Source of the DNA: Polaromonas sp. UBA4122
GTDB lineage: Bacteria; Pseudomonadota; Gammaproteobacteria; Burkholderiales; Burkholderiaceae_C
Length of the DNA: 45,195 bases
Reading direction: 5' to 3'
Assembly (NCBI GenBank): GCA_002381615.1
Contig: DFWY01000010.1
Span: 1 to 45,195 of the forward strand
Shown: positions 7,824 through 17,221 of the stretch, one piece after another
How positions within the stretch are numbered: position 1 is the first letter of the stretch
Layout: the number at the start of each line of letters is the position of its first letter
Program-made: the position numbers and the translations under genes
The notes under the pieces: model-generated
Seen by the model: only the letters and a program-made list of their open reading frames with translations
What the model was told of the DNA's origin: nothing
Databases searched by the model: none

Positions 7824-8051
7824 ATGATTTATCCCGTTATTCTCTGCGGCGGCAGCGGAACTCGCCTTTGGCCTTTGCCGCGCAAAGCCTTCCCCAAGCA
7901 GTTCATCCCTCTGGTGGGTGGAGAATCGTTGCTGCAACTCACGCTGAAGCGTGTAGCACCCTTGCTTCTACCAGGCAGGCTTGTCGGCTCAGCCTTCGGC
8001 ACGGCCCACTTTACCCAGCAAGTCCACTCAGTTTTGAAAGCGCACTCGTGA
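7824..8051 (+). pseudogene. 5' remnant of manC (mannose-1-phosphate guanylyltransferase)
   Basis: The frame opens [20 protein letters not shown], continues [21 protein letters not shown], and so matches the first 45 or so residues of ManC/CpsB, which is normally about 470 residues. The sequence then diverges and stops after 75 codons. The catalytic and isomerase domains are absent, so it cannot make GDP-mannose. Its stop codon overlaps the GTG start of the next gene (GTGA at 8048-8051), so its translation may still serve to couple the dehydrogenase gene to rfbC. It suggests that a mannose branch was lost from the locus. Confidence 0.8.
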
Positions 8052-9325
8052 CATCACTATCCGACATCAAACTCGCCATCGTCGGTCTAGGCTACGTAGG
8101 CCTGCCCCTTGCAGTTGAGTTTGGCAAACAACGCCCAGTCGTCGGGTTTGACATCAATCAAAAGCGCATTGATGAACTCAAAGCAGGCCATGATTTCACC
8201 CTTGAAACCGAGCCGGATGAACTGCAGGCCGCCAAACACCTGAGCTTCAGCACCAATCTGGATGACCTGCGTGCCTGCAACTGCTTCATCGTCACCGTGC
8301 CAACGCCGATTGACGAGCACAAGCGCCCAGATCTGACGCCACTCATCAAGGCCAGTGAAATGGTGGGCAAAGTGCTTAAGGCGGGCGACATCGTCATTTA
8401 CGAGTCCACCGTTTACCCCGGCTGCACTGAAGAAGATTGCGTTCCCATCCTCGAAAAGTTTTCCGGCCTGAAATTCAACCAAGACTTCTTTGCGGGCTAT
8501 AGCCCTGAGCGGATCAATCCCGGCGATAAAGAGCACCGTGTCACCACCATCAAAAAAGTCACCTCTGGCTCCACGCCAGAGATTGCTGACATTGTGGACG
8601 CCTTGTACAACGAAATCATCACCGCCGGCACCCACAAAGCCGGCAGCATCAAGGTGGCCGAGGCCGCCAAAGTGATTGAAAACACTCAGCGCGACGTCAA
8701 CATCGCCCTCATCAACGAACTGGCGCTCATTTTCAACAAGATGGGTATTGACACCGAAGCCGTGCTGCAGGCCGCCGGCACCAAGTGGAACTTTCTGCCC
8801 TTTCGCCCCGGCCTAGTGGGCGGCCACTGCATCGGCGTGGACCCGTATTACCTCACCCACAAGGCAGAGTCCATTGGCTACCACCCCGAAATTATTTTGG
8901 CTGGCCGTCGCCTGAATGACAGCATGGGTGCCTACGTGGTCACCCAACTCGTCAAAGCCATGACCCGGCGCCGCCTGCAGGTTGACGGCGCGCGCATTCT
9001 CGTCATGGGCCTCACCTTCAAAGAAAACTGTCCCGACCTGCGTAACACCCGCGTGGTGGACATCGTCAAAGAGCTGGCCGACTACAACGTGCAGGCCGAC
9101 GTGTTTGACCCTTGGGCCAGCGTAGAAGAAGCCCAGCATGAATACGGCATCACCCCCATTCAGCAGCCTGCCATGGGGGACTATGACGCGATCATCATCG
9201 CCGTAGCCCACCGCCAGTTCAAAGCCATGGGCCTGGCCGCCATCCGCGCCTTGGGCAAACCCGAGCATGTGCTCTACGACCTTAAATACCTTCTGCCCGC
9301 TTCTGACAGCGACCTGCGCCTATGA
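8048..9325 (+). CDS. tviB: UDP-N-acetylhexosamine 6-dehydrogenase (TviB/WbpO type)
   Basis: NAD-dependent two-step oxidation of UDP-GlcNAc or UDP-GalNAc at C6 to the uronic acid. It has 425 residues, as in TviB. The Rossmann motif GLGYVG lies at residues 13-18, the TVPTPIDE block near 83-90, and the catalytic Cys261 in [12 protein letters not shown]. The GTG start at 8048 gives the family N-terminus ([17 protein letters not shown]) and overlaps the manC remnant stop; no ATG fits. The next gene overlaps by four bases and encodes the matching 4-epimerase. The substrate (GlcNAc first, as in Vi antigen) is inferred from homology. Confidence 0.92.
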   Translation: MTSLSDIKLAIVGLGYVGLPLAVEFGKQRPVVGFDINQKRIDELKAGHDFTLETEPDELQAAKHLSFSTNLDDLRACNCFIVTVPTPIDEHKRPDLTPLIKASEMVGKVLKAGDIVIYESTVYPGCTEEDCVPILEKFSGLKFNQDFFAGYSPERINPGDKEHRVTTIKKVTSGSTPEIADIVDALYNEIITAGTHKAGSIKVAEAAKVIENTQRDVNIALINELALIFNKMGIDTEAVLQAAGTKWNFLPFRPGLVGGHCIGVDPYYLTHKAESIGYHPEIILAGRRLNDSMGAYVVTQLVKAMTRRRLQVDGARILVMGLTFKENCPDLRNTRVVDIVKELADYNVQADVFDPWASVEEAQHEYGITPIQQPAMGDYDAIIIAVAHRQFKAMGLAAIRALGKPEHVLYDLKYLLPASDSDLRL

Positions 9326-10467
9326 CCGCCTACACCCAACTCCAAACCCATCTGCAAGCTGAGCCGAAGACCTGGCTGGTTACGGGCGTGGCTGGCTTCA
9401 TTGGCAGCAACTTGCTGGAGGCCTTGCTCAAACTCAACCAGCGCGTGGTTGGGCTTGACAACTTTGCCACTGGCCACCAGCGGAACCTCGACGAGGTGCA
9501 AAACCTGGTACCCCCCGCGCAGTGGGCCAACTTCAACTTCATCAAGGGCGACATTCGTACGCTTGAAGACTGCCGGCGTGCCATGGTTTTTTTCCCTCTC
9601 CCCCTGGGAGAGGGCGGGGGTGAGGGCTCCCCGAATTGCAGCATCCCTGTCGATTACGTACTCCACCAAGCCGCCTTGGGTAGCGTCCCGCGCAGCGTAG
9701 AAGACCCCATCACCACCAACGCCGCCAACATCACCGGCTTCCTGAACATGCTTGTCGCCGCCCGCGATGCCAAGGTAAAACGCTTCGTCTACGCCGCCAG
9801 CAGCTCCACCTATGGAGACCACTCCGGTCTACCCAAGGTGGAAGACACAATCGGCAAACCCCTCAGCCCCTACGCCGTCACCAAATACGTCAACGAGCTG
9901 TACGCCGACGTGTTTGCCCGCTGCTACGGCTTCAACACCATCGGCCTGCGCTATTTCAACGTGTTTGGCCCCCGGCAAGACCCCAATGGTGCCTACGCGG
10001 CGGTCATTCCCAAGTGGTTCGGCACGCTGCTTCAGGGGCAGCAGGTATATATAAATGGTGATGGCGACACGAGTCGGGATTTTTGTTTCGTCGAAAACGC
10101 CATACAGGCAAATATCCTTGCCGCCGTAGTCCAGAATGAAGGTGCTATTAATCAAGTTTACAACGTAGCGGTGGGTGATCGAACGCCCCTCACGCAGCTG
10201 TTTGATCATATTCAGAGACTCGTCGTTACGTTAGAACCGAACACATCGGTACTCGATCCGATTTATCGGGATTTTCGTTCCGGCGACGTAAGACATTCGC
10301 AAGCAGATATTACCAAGGCGAAGGAATTTTTAAAGTACCAGCCCACTCATGCAATTCTTGATGGACTAAAAATTGCCGCACCTTGGTATGTCGCCCGCTA
10401 TTTTCAAGCAGCAGATACCTTGGACCAGGTAACCACTCTAGCCAATGGTCAGGGCTCTGTAACGTGA
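9322..10467 (+). CDS. tviC: UDP-N-acetylhexosaminuronate/hexosamine 4-epimerase (TviC/WbpP type) with in-frame repeat insert
   Basis: An extended SDR of 381 residues that interconverts the C4 hydroxyl of UDP-GlcNAc(A) and UDP-GalNAc(A). TGVAGFIG is at residues 21-28, [12 protein letters not shown] at about 114-125, and Tyr184/Lys188 form the catalytic YAVTK. Two oddities are visible. Residues of about 89-108 (including [11 protein letters not shown]) are encoded by a REP-like palindrome and are absent from the family, where an acidic/Ala stretch runs straight into VDYVLHQAA. Base composition also changes within the gene near 10040, from GC-rich to AT-richer codons, as if the 3' third came from another strain. 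All catalytic motifs remain. The insert falls in a loop before a beta-strand, so activity may survive. Confidence 0.9.
   Translation: MTAYTQLQTHLQAEPKTWLVTGVAGFIGSNLLEALLKLNQRVVGLDNFATGHQRNLDEVQNLVPPAQWANFNFIKGDIRTLEDCRRAMVFFPLPLGEGGGEGSPNCSIPVDYVLHQAALGSVPRSVEDPITTNAANITGFLNMLVAARDAKVKRFVYAASSSTYGDHSGLPKVEDTIGKPLSPYAVTKYVNELYADVFARCYGFNTIGLRYFNVFGPRQDPNGAYAAVIPKWFGTLLQGQQVYINGDGDTSRDFCFVENAIQANILAAVVQNEGAINQVYNVAVGDRTPLTQLFDHIQRLVVTLEPNTSVLDPIYRDFRSGDVRHSQADITKAKEFLKYQPTHAILDGLKIAAPWYVARYFQAADTLDQVTTLANGQGSVT
9594..9631. repeat. REP-like palindrome inserted in a coding region
   Basis: CCCTCTCCC (9594-9602) and GGGAGAGGG (9606-9614) are perfect 9-bp arms around a 3-base loop, followed by the same G-rich tail and GGCTCCCC seen at 5870-5887. 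The whole insert probably spans about 9588-9645 and keeps the reading frame open in the tviC-type gene. Confidence 0.85.
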
Positions 10468-11753
10468 AACGTGCGTTAGGGTTAATGGGGTTAACCGGCC
10501 TTAACATTATCGCGGTATTTGCGTATCAATGGTATGTGCTTACCACGGTCGGCCCCGGAGAATCTACCGATGCGCTGTTTGCCGGAATGATTATTCCACA
10601 GCTGATTTTGAACGTCGTAAGCGGGTCTCTGGCTTTCGTCCTGGTGCCGATGCTGTCGATCAGTGAAGACTATACATTCCGCCAAAGCATTTCAAATTTC
10701 GTATCGGCGTTGACATTGATTTTCGGGTTAATGCTAGCAGCACTGTTGCTGACCGCTACCTGGTGGGTTCCGTTGACAGTCCCCGGCTTCTCTTCCGGGG
10801 CCAAAGCACTGACTATTGTATTGGCAAGGATCCAATTGGCGGGGATGTTCTTTACCGGTGTAGGCGCTGTCATGATTGCAGGGTATCAGGCGCGGCATCG
10901 TTTCCAGTATCCAGTGCTGACTGCGGTGATCGCGTCATCGCTGACGCTGGTGTGGATCGTTATCACTTTGCCGCGTGGCGGAATCGTTGCGGCTGCTTGG
11001 GGCTTGGCGATCCGTCCGATCCTACAGTTTCTACTGCAACTCCCAATCGTTTTTCCACTTATGCGCCCTGATTGGTCGACGCCACAATTCAAAGAATCGC
11101 TAACCAAGTTGCGCCCGCTGATCTTCGGCACCATCTATTACAAGACAGACCAACTGGTCGATCGACTTCTGGTCTCAATGGCGCCGGCTGGCGTATTGTC
11201 TCTGCTGCATCTTGCGCAGCAGATATATTCGGCGGGCTATCAGGTGGTGGTCGCGGCATTAGCGATTCCAGTAGTGCCGGTTCTCGCTAAGGAGGCTGCT
11301 GAGGGCGATTTCGTCGGTTTTAGAGCGCGCTTGCTGCGCACTCTTAAAATTTTGAGCCTGATCGGCACAGGTACCTTCGTGATATTGCTGTTTCCAGGGA
11401 GATATGGAATTGATCTTATGTTCGGCCATGGTAATTTTTCTGGGGCGGATATTCGTCAGCTATGGCTGATTATGGTGGCGCTGGGCGGCTTCTGGATCAG
11501 CGGACTGACCGGGCAAATTCTATCGACCGGCTTTTATGCACTGGGAGATACCAGCACACCGACACGCATCGGTGTGATCGGCTTCACCATCGGCATCGGA
11601 TTGAAAATTTCCGGCTTCTATTTGTTTGGCGTCATCGGCGTGGCCATTGCTACCGGGATTTACATGACTTTGAATTCGCTGGCGATGTATGTGTATTTAA
11701 ACCGCAGCCTGTCGGCAAGAATAGGCCATGTGGCCGAATTGAGCTTCAAGTGA
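10464..11753 (+). CDS. Wzx/MurJ-superfamily lipid-linked oligosaccharide flippase
   Basis: A 429-residue polytopic membrane protein with about 12 hydrophobic segments, matching the MviN/MurJ-like branch of the MOP superfamily. Features include [14 protein letters not shown] near the N-terminus, and GILSLLHLA-like and [11 protein letters not shown] segments typical of MurJ relatives. In this setting it should move the undecaprenyl-linked repeat unit across the inner membrane, the Wzx role; a true lipid II flippase is usually encoded elsewhere. The GTG start at 10464 overlaps the previous stop (GTGA). Codons are less GC-rich than in the rhamnose genes, which suggests transfer together with the next genes. 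Confidence 0.82.
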   Translation: MKRALGLMGLTGLNIIAVFAYQWYVLTTVGPGESTDALFAGMIIPQLILNVVSGSLAFVLVPMLSISEDYTFRQSISNFVSALTLIFGLMLAALLLTATWWVPLTVPGFSSGAKALTIVLARIQLAGMFFTGVGAVMIAGYQARHRFQYPVLTAVIASSLTLVWIVITLPRGGIVAAAWGLAIRPILQFLLQLPIVFPLMRPDWSTPQFKESLTKLRPLIFGTIYYKTDQLVDRLLVSMAPAGVLSLLHLAQQIYSAGYQVVVAALAIPVVPVLAKEAAEGDFVGFRARLLRTLKILSLIGTGTFVILLFPGRYGIDLMFGHGNFSGADIRQLWLIMVALGGFWISGLTGQILSTGFYALGDTSTPTRIGVIGFTIGIGLKISGFYLFGVIGVAIATGIYMTLNSLAMYVYLNRSLSARIGHVAELSFK

Positions 11754-12805
11754 GAGTTGCTGCCTTAACGAGTGGGAAGAATATCCCCTCTGCGCGGTTC
11801 CGGATTCGTCAATATATTCCCTATCTTCAGTCACAGGGAATTGTCATTACCGATTATTGTCCGGTAATCAGTCAGGCCGCGCGACTTCCCGGAGCCCTAG
11901 GACGGATCCGCACGCGGTACCTGCCGCCAGTCATGGCTGCGCAAGCGGCACTGAACCTGGCGGCCCGAATCCCAGGCATCGTCGGAAGTTATCGCGCCGA
12001 CGTCACTTGGTTGGAACGCAATTTCATTCCGAACCTTGATGATTTAGCTGGGCTGCTGAAACATCCAATCGTGCTCGATATCGACGATGCAATATGGCTG
12101 TATAGCCCCTTCGGCGAAAGCATCATAAAGCGTCTTGTTCGCCGAGCGGACATGGTTTTTGCAGGTAATAGTTTTATCGCCGACTGGTGTTCCAATTACT
12201 GCAAAGCGGTACAGATCATTCCAACTGCAATCGACTGCGACCGTTTTAAGCCCCGCATGGAAGCTAGATCGAGGACAGCTCCCTTTGTCGTAGGTTGGAC
12301 CGGAACGTCGGGTAATTTTCGTTTTTTGAAAATGATAGAGCCAGCACTTGCCAAATTTCTGGCGGCCAATTCAGACGCACGCCTGCTCGTCGTTGCCGAT
12401 CAGAAGCCGTGTCTGGCGTCGCTGCCCCAAAGTCAGCTTGTGTTCAAACCGTGGCAAGCCGAGACCGAACACTTGGTATTGCATGAAATGGACGTCGGAG
12501 TAATGCCGATTGACGATAGCGACATTTCTCGCGGGAAATGCAGTTTTAAGATGCTTCAATATATGGCTGCAGGTTTGCCAGTCATTGTTTCGCCTTATGG
12601 AATGAATCAACAAGTTTTGGCTGAAGGGAAGATTGGATTTCGTGCCGTAACTATCGACGATTGGTTCGATGCTCTAAATCTCTGTTTAATTTGCAGAAAA
12701 GACTTGCCTATCATGGGATCGCGCGGGAGAAATGCGGTCATCGTAAAATATTCAGTCGAGGTTGTTGCTAAATCGATTGTTAATGGTTTTGGAAAGGTTT
12801 GCTAA
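11750..12805 (+). CDS. Glycosyltransferase, family 4-like (GT-B fold)
   Basis: A 351-residue predicted cytoplasmic or membrane-associated glycosyltransferase. The N-terminal half has GKNIPSARFRIRQYIPYL and DIDDAIWL blocks. The C-terminal Rossmann half has VGWTGTSGNFRFL, the VGVMPIDD block, and the donor-binding stretch KCSFKMLQYMAAGLPVIVSP, where the usual E-x7-E is replaced by K-Q. The GTG start at 11750 overlaps the flippase stop (GTGA). It would add one sugar of the repeat unit; donor and acceptor cannot be read from sequence. Confidence 0.82.
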   Translation: MRVAALTSGKNIPSARFRIRQYIPYLQSQGIVITDYCPVISQAARLPGALGRIRTRYLPPVMAAQAALNLAARIPGIVGSYRADVTWLERNFIPNLDDLAGLLKHPIVLDIDDAIWLYSPFGESIIKRLVRRADMVFAGNSFIADWCSNYCKAVQIIPTAIDCDRFKPRMEARSRTAPFVVGWTGTSGNFRFLKMIEPALAKFLAANSDARLLVVADQKPCLASLPQSQLVFKPWQAETEHLVLHEMDVGVMPIDDSDISRGKCSFKMLQYMAAGLPVIVSPYGMNQQVLAEGKIGFRAVTIDDWFDALNLCLICRKDLPIMGSRGRNAVIVKYSVEVVAKSIVNGFGKVC

Positions 12806-12811
12806 CCTAAT

Positions 12812-14143
12812 ATGGGATTATTGTTATTTATAATATTTTTTGCAATCTTTGTATTGATAAATGCAAGCTCCATCTGCTTTAAAGAAAAAAAGGTGCTGTT
12901 TTATTCACCTTTATACTTTTTCTCATTGGCATGGTGTTTAAGTCTGTTGATTTATCAGTTCGGTGATGATTTCCTACGTGGACGGACCATTATAAGTATG
13001 GCTGTATTCTATTTTTCATTCTGCATACCAGCATTTATTTTTCTCATGAAAGCCGGCACATCCCTGACAATTCGGCAACTAATTGAGCCATTAAAAATGG
13101 AGGGTTTTGAGTACCGCCGTCTAGTGCTCTTATTGATCGGTTTGCAATTATTGTCGGTTTGTATTGCATTGACTTACCTGTATTATGCAATTAGTTTTTC
13201 TGGTTTCAGTTTTTCGGATTTATTGGACCAACCTGGAAGTCTAGCTACTGTCCGAGGTATCTTGGCTAATGAAGATTATAACGTTCCGTTAATTTTGAAG
13301 TTAACTTCTCAGGTGAAGTACGTTAACTACTTTGCGCCGATAATCATAACTACTATTTCAGTTTATAGCCTATTATCAAGAAAATATATTGGTGTTTCAA
13401 TCGCGTTGGCAATTCTCTATTCTATCTGCTTTCTCGAACGGAGTGGGATTATAAGAACGATCCTGGTCTTTGGCGTTTTTTATAGTTTGTATTTTGTCAA
13501 CAATCGGAAAAAGCTTTTGCAATTAATCGCGAGTGGAATGATATTAGTGGTTATTGCGACTGTAACGGTTCCATATTTGAGAGGTCAAGCAGATGAGGGG
13601 GGTGGTAATCTCTATGATTATGTTGTCGGAGGGCTGGGTGGTTTAGATGCATTTATTTCCGGATACAATGGGGAGATATCCATCTTGGAGACCCAGCAAA
13701 TTTACATAACCGAAGCAGGATTCCAGTTTGGCGATGCACCCGTCGGATTTGAGACAATGACGGAGCTATACCGAATATGTAACGCCCTATTCCAATGCGG
13801 CTTTGAAATTCCTAACAATAAAGAATATATTTATTCTCCTATAATGACGAATATTTATACTGCGATCCGTGCGTTTTACCAAGACTATGGGGCCTTTGGA
13901 GCTCCATTGATCATCGCCGTAATCGGTATATTTGTCAGTTGGAGATACCTTTTGAATATACAGAGAGGAGGTATTTGGACCGCCTATTTCAATTCGTATC
14001 TCGCTTACCTGGCCACGTTCTCAGTACTGACATATAACTTTTCACTAAGAGAAATTATATTGGTCTGGATGATAATGACTATCTTGTCTTTTATTTTCCG
14101 TTCTCGGCCGTTATTTTTTGGGTATGAACCCAGGAATATGTAA
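12812..14143 (+). CDS. Wzy-like oligosaccharide repeat-unit polymerase
   Basis: A 443-residue protein with 10 or more hydrophobic segments and a large loop near residues 245-345. There is a membrane-embedded block at the N-terminus (FIIFFAIFVLINASS) and further ones to the C-terminus. The topology, the lack of other domains and the place beside a flippase fit an O-antigen/EPS polymerase. The gene is strikingly AT-rich with many TTA, ATA and AAT codons, unlike its neighbours, which is the usual sign of recent transfer for wzy genes. Sequence conservation in this family is too low for a symbol. Confidence 0.75.
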   Translation: MGLLLFIIFFAIFVLINASSICFKEKKVLFYSPLYFFSLAWCLSLLIYQFGDDFLRGRTIISMAVFYFSFCIPAFIFLMKAGTSLTIRQLIEPLKMEGFEYRRLVLLLIGLQLLSVCIALTYLYYAISFSGFSFSDLLDQPGSLATVRGILANEDYNVPLILKLTSQVKYVNYFAPIIITTISVYSLLSRKYIGVSIALAILYSICFLERSGIIRTILVFGVFYSLYFVNNRKKLLQLIASGMILVVIATVTVPYLRGQADEGGGNLYDYVVGGLGGLDAFISGYNGEISILETQQIYITEAGFQFGDAPVGFETMTELYRICNALFQCGFEIPNNKEYIYSPIMTNIYTAIRAFYQDYGAFGAPLIIAVIGIFVSWRYLLNIQRGGIWTAYFNSYLAYLATFSVLTYNFSLREIILVWMIMTILSFIFRSRPLFFGYEPRNM

Positions 14144-14229
14144 CCGTGGTATCCGATGAAGTTAAAAATTATCTCTTATCTCAAACGTTTCCTGGTTGGG
14201 TAAGTAAAAATGCTTAATGTTGGAGTTAT

Positions 14230-16116
14230 ATGTGCGGTCTAGTTGGTGGTTTTACTTGGGGTGACTCCCCCCGGTTTGCAAGCGCAAACATGCATCGCGC
14301 TCTTGATACGATTGAATCGAGGGGGCCGGACGGCAGAGGTGTATGGCAAGATGAACACGTGCTTTTCGGTCATCTCAGATTGGCGGTCATCGACTTGAGC
14401 GATAAGGCGGCGCAACCGATGAGCTCGGGTGACGGTCGCTTTATTATTGTGTTCAACGGTGAGATCTACAACTTTGCGGAGGTCAAAGCGGAGATTGGGG
14501 CGGGCTATGCTTGGCGGAGCGAGTCCGATACCGAGGTTATTCTCGCAGCCTATCGCCAATGGGGACCGGATTGCCTGCAGAAATTTCATGGAATGTTTGC
14601 GATTGCGATCTGGGACCGTTTCGAAAAATCCCTGTTTATCGCGCGTGACCGCGTAGGTGTCAAGCCGCTCTATTATCATGCAGCTGACGGAGTATTCGCA
14701 TTCGCGTCGCGACCACGAGCTCTGTACGAACTTATCCCCGGTCTGTCGCGTGAATTTGACCGCCAGGCATTACGTTATTATTTGGAGTCTGGCTATATAC
14801 CGGCACCATATTCCTGTCATCAGGCGATAAGAAAATTGGAGCCAGGGCATTACATGCTGATAAATGCGTCCGGTATCGAGAAACATTGTTACTGGTCGCT
14901 TAATTCGATCACCACAGATAATACGCTTGTGCAAAAGAGTGAAGCTGAACTAATCGATGAACTCGATGTAATCATCGACAAATCAATTCAATTGCGCATG
15001 GTCAGTAATGTTCCGCTAGGCGCTTTTCTATCAGGAGGGATTGACAGCTCATTGGTCGCGGCGTACATGAAGAAACATGCTACCGGGCCGGTAAAGACTT
15101 TCACCATTGGTTTCGAGGATGGCGAATTTGATGAAAGCAGACATGCTCAAGCGGTTGCCAACCATCTGGGCACAGAACATATTTGCGAGCAATTGTCTCC
15201 AAATGACTTATTGGCGCTAATGCCAAAATATCTGGCCGAATATGATGAGCCATTTTTTGATTATTCGGCATTTCCGGTCATGGCGGTTTCCCGTTTAGCG
15301 CGCAAACACGTCACGGTCAGCCTTTCTGGCGACGGTGGTGATGAGGCATTCGGTGGGTATCACTACTATCGAATTGCCCAAGCGCTTAGCATGTTGCAGC
15401 GTTGGCCCAAGGCATTGCGCAAAGGGATATCTAAGCTCGCGGGCAGCCTGCCCGGTCATAAGTTCAGTCTGTTGGGCAGTGCGCTCAGTGCAAATAGCAA
15501 TACTGAGACGTTTGCCTTCATGCGGAGCGTTATCAAGGACTTCACGTTTGTCATGACGTCTGAATTACGTGCAGAGACAAAATCATTGGCCTCATTATTC
15601 GAAGAGCAGAGGGCTGCAATGCCGAAAAACCTGACTGCGGCGGAGGCGGCAATGCGCTTGGATATAGCCTATACCTTGCCTGACGATTATCTACAGAAAG
15701 TCGATATCGGCAGCATGGCATTTTCACTTGAGGCACGTGAACCACTGCTCGATCATACAATTTTGGAATGGGCTGCGAAATTACCTATTAAATGGAAGAT
15801 TCGTGGAGGCGTCAATAAATATTTGCTTCGTCAGCTAGCTTATCGTTACGTTCCGAAAGAGATTCTCGATCGCCCAAAAATGGGCTTTGGTGTGCCAATG
15901 GCGCGCTGGCTTCGTGGTGAATTGCGAATTTGGGCCGAAGATTTACTAGCCGATGAATCGTCTATGGCTATATTAGGTCTGGATCGAGTTGCGGTCCTCG
16001 ACCTTTGGCAAAAACATCAGTCCGGCGAGCGTCAGGCACATAGTTGTCTTTGGGCAATTTTAGTGTTATTGCAGTTTTATCGTAATTTCGCGTCTAATAA
16101 TGAAAATTGTCATTAA
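14230..16116 (+). CDS. AsnB-like glutamine-dependent amidotransferase (WbpS-like)
   Basis: A 628-residue class II amidotransferase. Cys2 of MCGLVGG is the glutaminase nucleophile; RGPDGRG (31-37) and NGEIYN belong to the same domain. The C-terminal synthetase domain has the PP-loop SGGIDSS at 268-274 and SLSGDGGDEAFGGY. In housekeeping form it makes asparagine. In O-antigen loci, such proteins (WbpS in Pseudomonas) are proposed to convert a uronic acid to its amide. A uronate-forming dehydrogenase (tviB type) lies upstream, so a GalNAcA-amide or GlcNAcA-amide is plausible. The gene overlaps the next glycosyltransferase by 17 bases. Confidence 0.88.
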   Translation: MCGLVGGFTWGDSPRFASANMHRALDTIESRGPDGRGVWQDEHVLFGHLRLAVIDLSDKAAQPMSSGDGRFIIVFNGEIYNFAEVKAEIGAGYAWRSESDTEVILAAYRQWGPDCLQKFHGMFAIAIWDRFEKSLFIARDRVGVKPLYYHAADGVFAFASRPRALYELIPGLSREFDRQALRYYLESGYIPAPYSCHQAIRKLEPGHYMLINASGIEKHCYWSLNSITTDNTLVQKSEAELIDELDVIIDKSIQLRMVSNVPLGAFLSGGIDSSLVAAYMKKHATGPVKTFTIGFEDGEFDESRHAQAVANHLGTEHICEQLSPNDLLALMPKYLAEYDEPFFDYSAFPVMAVSRLARKHVTVSLSGDGGDEAFGGYHYYRIAQALSMLQRWPKALRKGISKLAGSLPGHKFSLLGSALSANSNTETFAFMRSVIKDFTFVMTSELRAETKSLASLFEEQRAAMPKNLTAAEAAMRLDIAYTLPDDYLQKVDIGSMAFSLEAREPLLDHTILEWAAKLPIKWKIRGGVNKYLLRQLAYRYVPKEILDRPKMGFGVPMARWLRGELRIWAEDLLADESSMAILGLDRVAVLDLWQKHQSGERQAHSCLWAILVLLQFYRNFASNNENCH

Positions 16117-17221
16117 CGCATTGTCCGCTCGGCTTGGCGGCGGGCAGACCTACTTGAAGAATCTGCTGACCCATCTGCCTGAGCAGCCTGAGCTTGAGAT
16201 ACTGGTCTACGCGCCGCCCTCGCTACGGTTGCCTGACGATAGGCGCATCCACCGCGCTACTACCAACTGGCCGACAGAAAACCCGGTGCTACGAAGCTTG
16301 TGGGAGCGGTTTGGGCTGCCACGTATTCTCTTCAGGGAAAAGGTTGATGTGTTGTTTTGCCCCGGGGGAGTAGTTCTGTCGCGTGTACCCAACGGCTGCA
16401 AGGTGGTGACGATGTTTCGTAATATGATCCCATTCGACCCCGAGGCGCTTGCACGCATCCCGATTGGTCTGCAGAAGGTTCGCAACTTTATTCTCAAGCG
16501 GGTCATGCTGCGCAGTATGGCGAACGCGGATCTGACCATCTTTATCTCAGACCATGCGCGGCGTGTCATCCAAGCGCTCACGCGGGTGCCCAATCCGGTC
16601 ACGATCCCGCACGGCATCAGCGCCGCATTCCGCACGCATGCACAGACACTGCAACGGCCCGGTTGGCTGCCAACGGGTGACTATTTGCTGTACGTATCCC
16701 GCTTCGATATATACAAGCACCAGTTGGAGGTGGCATCGGCCTTTGCTGCCCTGCCATCAGATCTAGCCAGGCGTTACAAACTGCTTCTTATCGGTGAGCT
16801 GGATGACGCGTTGGTGCGTCGGGTCACTGAGCTGGCCCGAACAAAAGGACTTGAGAGTCAAATAGTGGTTGTTGGGCCTATCGCCTACGCTGATCTGCCT
16901 GCTGCGTACCACCATGCCACGGTGAATCTGTTTGCATCTTCGTGCGAGAACTGCCCCAACATATTACTTGAAGCATTAGGTGCCGGTCGACCCGTTCTGT
17001 CGTCAGATGTGATGCCGATGCCCGAGTTTGGAGTTGATGCCGTGGATTATTTCACCCCCACCGACCCGACCAGTATCTGCGACGCGTTGGCTCGGGTCCT
17101 TCAAAACGAGACTCGCAGAATCGAACTCGCTGCGGCAGCAGCCCGGCGCAGCGCTGACTTCGACTGGGCCAACACATCGCGGACGACTTGGCGGCACATC
17201 ACCGGATTAGTCACGAAATGA
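16100..17221 (+). CDS. Glycosyltransferase family 4 protein
   Basis: A 373-residue GT-B glycosyltransferase. The N-terminal acceptor half begins MKIVINALSARLGGGQTYLK, with the GGG loop typical of GT4. The C-terminal half has LLYVSRFDIYKHQ and VNLFASSCENCPNILLEALG, ending the E-x7-E-like donor site, then GRPVLSSDVMPMPEFG. It overlaps the amidotransferase gene at its start and the next gene at its stop (ATGA). It likely adds one sugar to the lipid-linked intermediate on the cytoplasmic face. Confidence 0.88.
   Translation: MKIVINALSARLGGGQTYLKNLLTHLPEQPELEILVYAPPSLRLPDDRRIHRATTNWPTENPVLRSLWERFGLPRILFREKVDVLFCPGGVVLSRVPNGCKVVTMFRNMIPFDPEALARIPIGLQKVRNFILKRVMLRSMANADLTIFISDHARRVIQALTRVPNPVTIPHGISAAFRTHAQTLQRPGWLPTGDYLLYVSRFDIYKHQLEVASAFAALPSDLARRYKLLLIGELDDALVRRVTELARTKGLESQIVVVGPIAYADLPAAYHHATVNLFASSCENCPNILLEALGAGRPVLSSDVMPMPEFGVDAVDYFTPTDPTSICDALARVLQNETRRIELAAAAARRSADFDWANTSRTTWRHITGLVTK

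Noticed and set aside
10464..11753. Flippase as the housekeeping MurJ
   Set aside because: The sequence is MurJ-like, but its place between glycan genes and its atypical codon use favour the Wzx role.
14146..14217. 23-codon frame from GTG between wzy and the amidotransferase gene
   Set aside because: It has no ribosome binding site or family resemblance that I can name; it is probably spacer, although it could be the stub of a lost gene.
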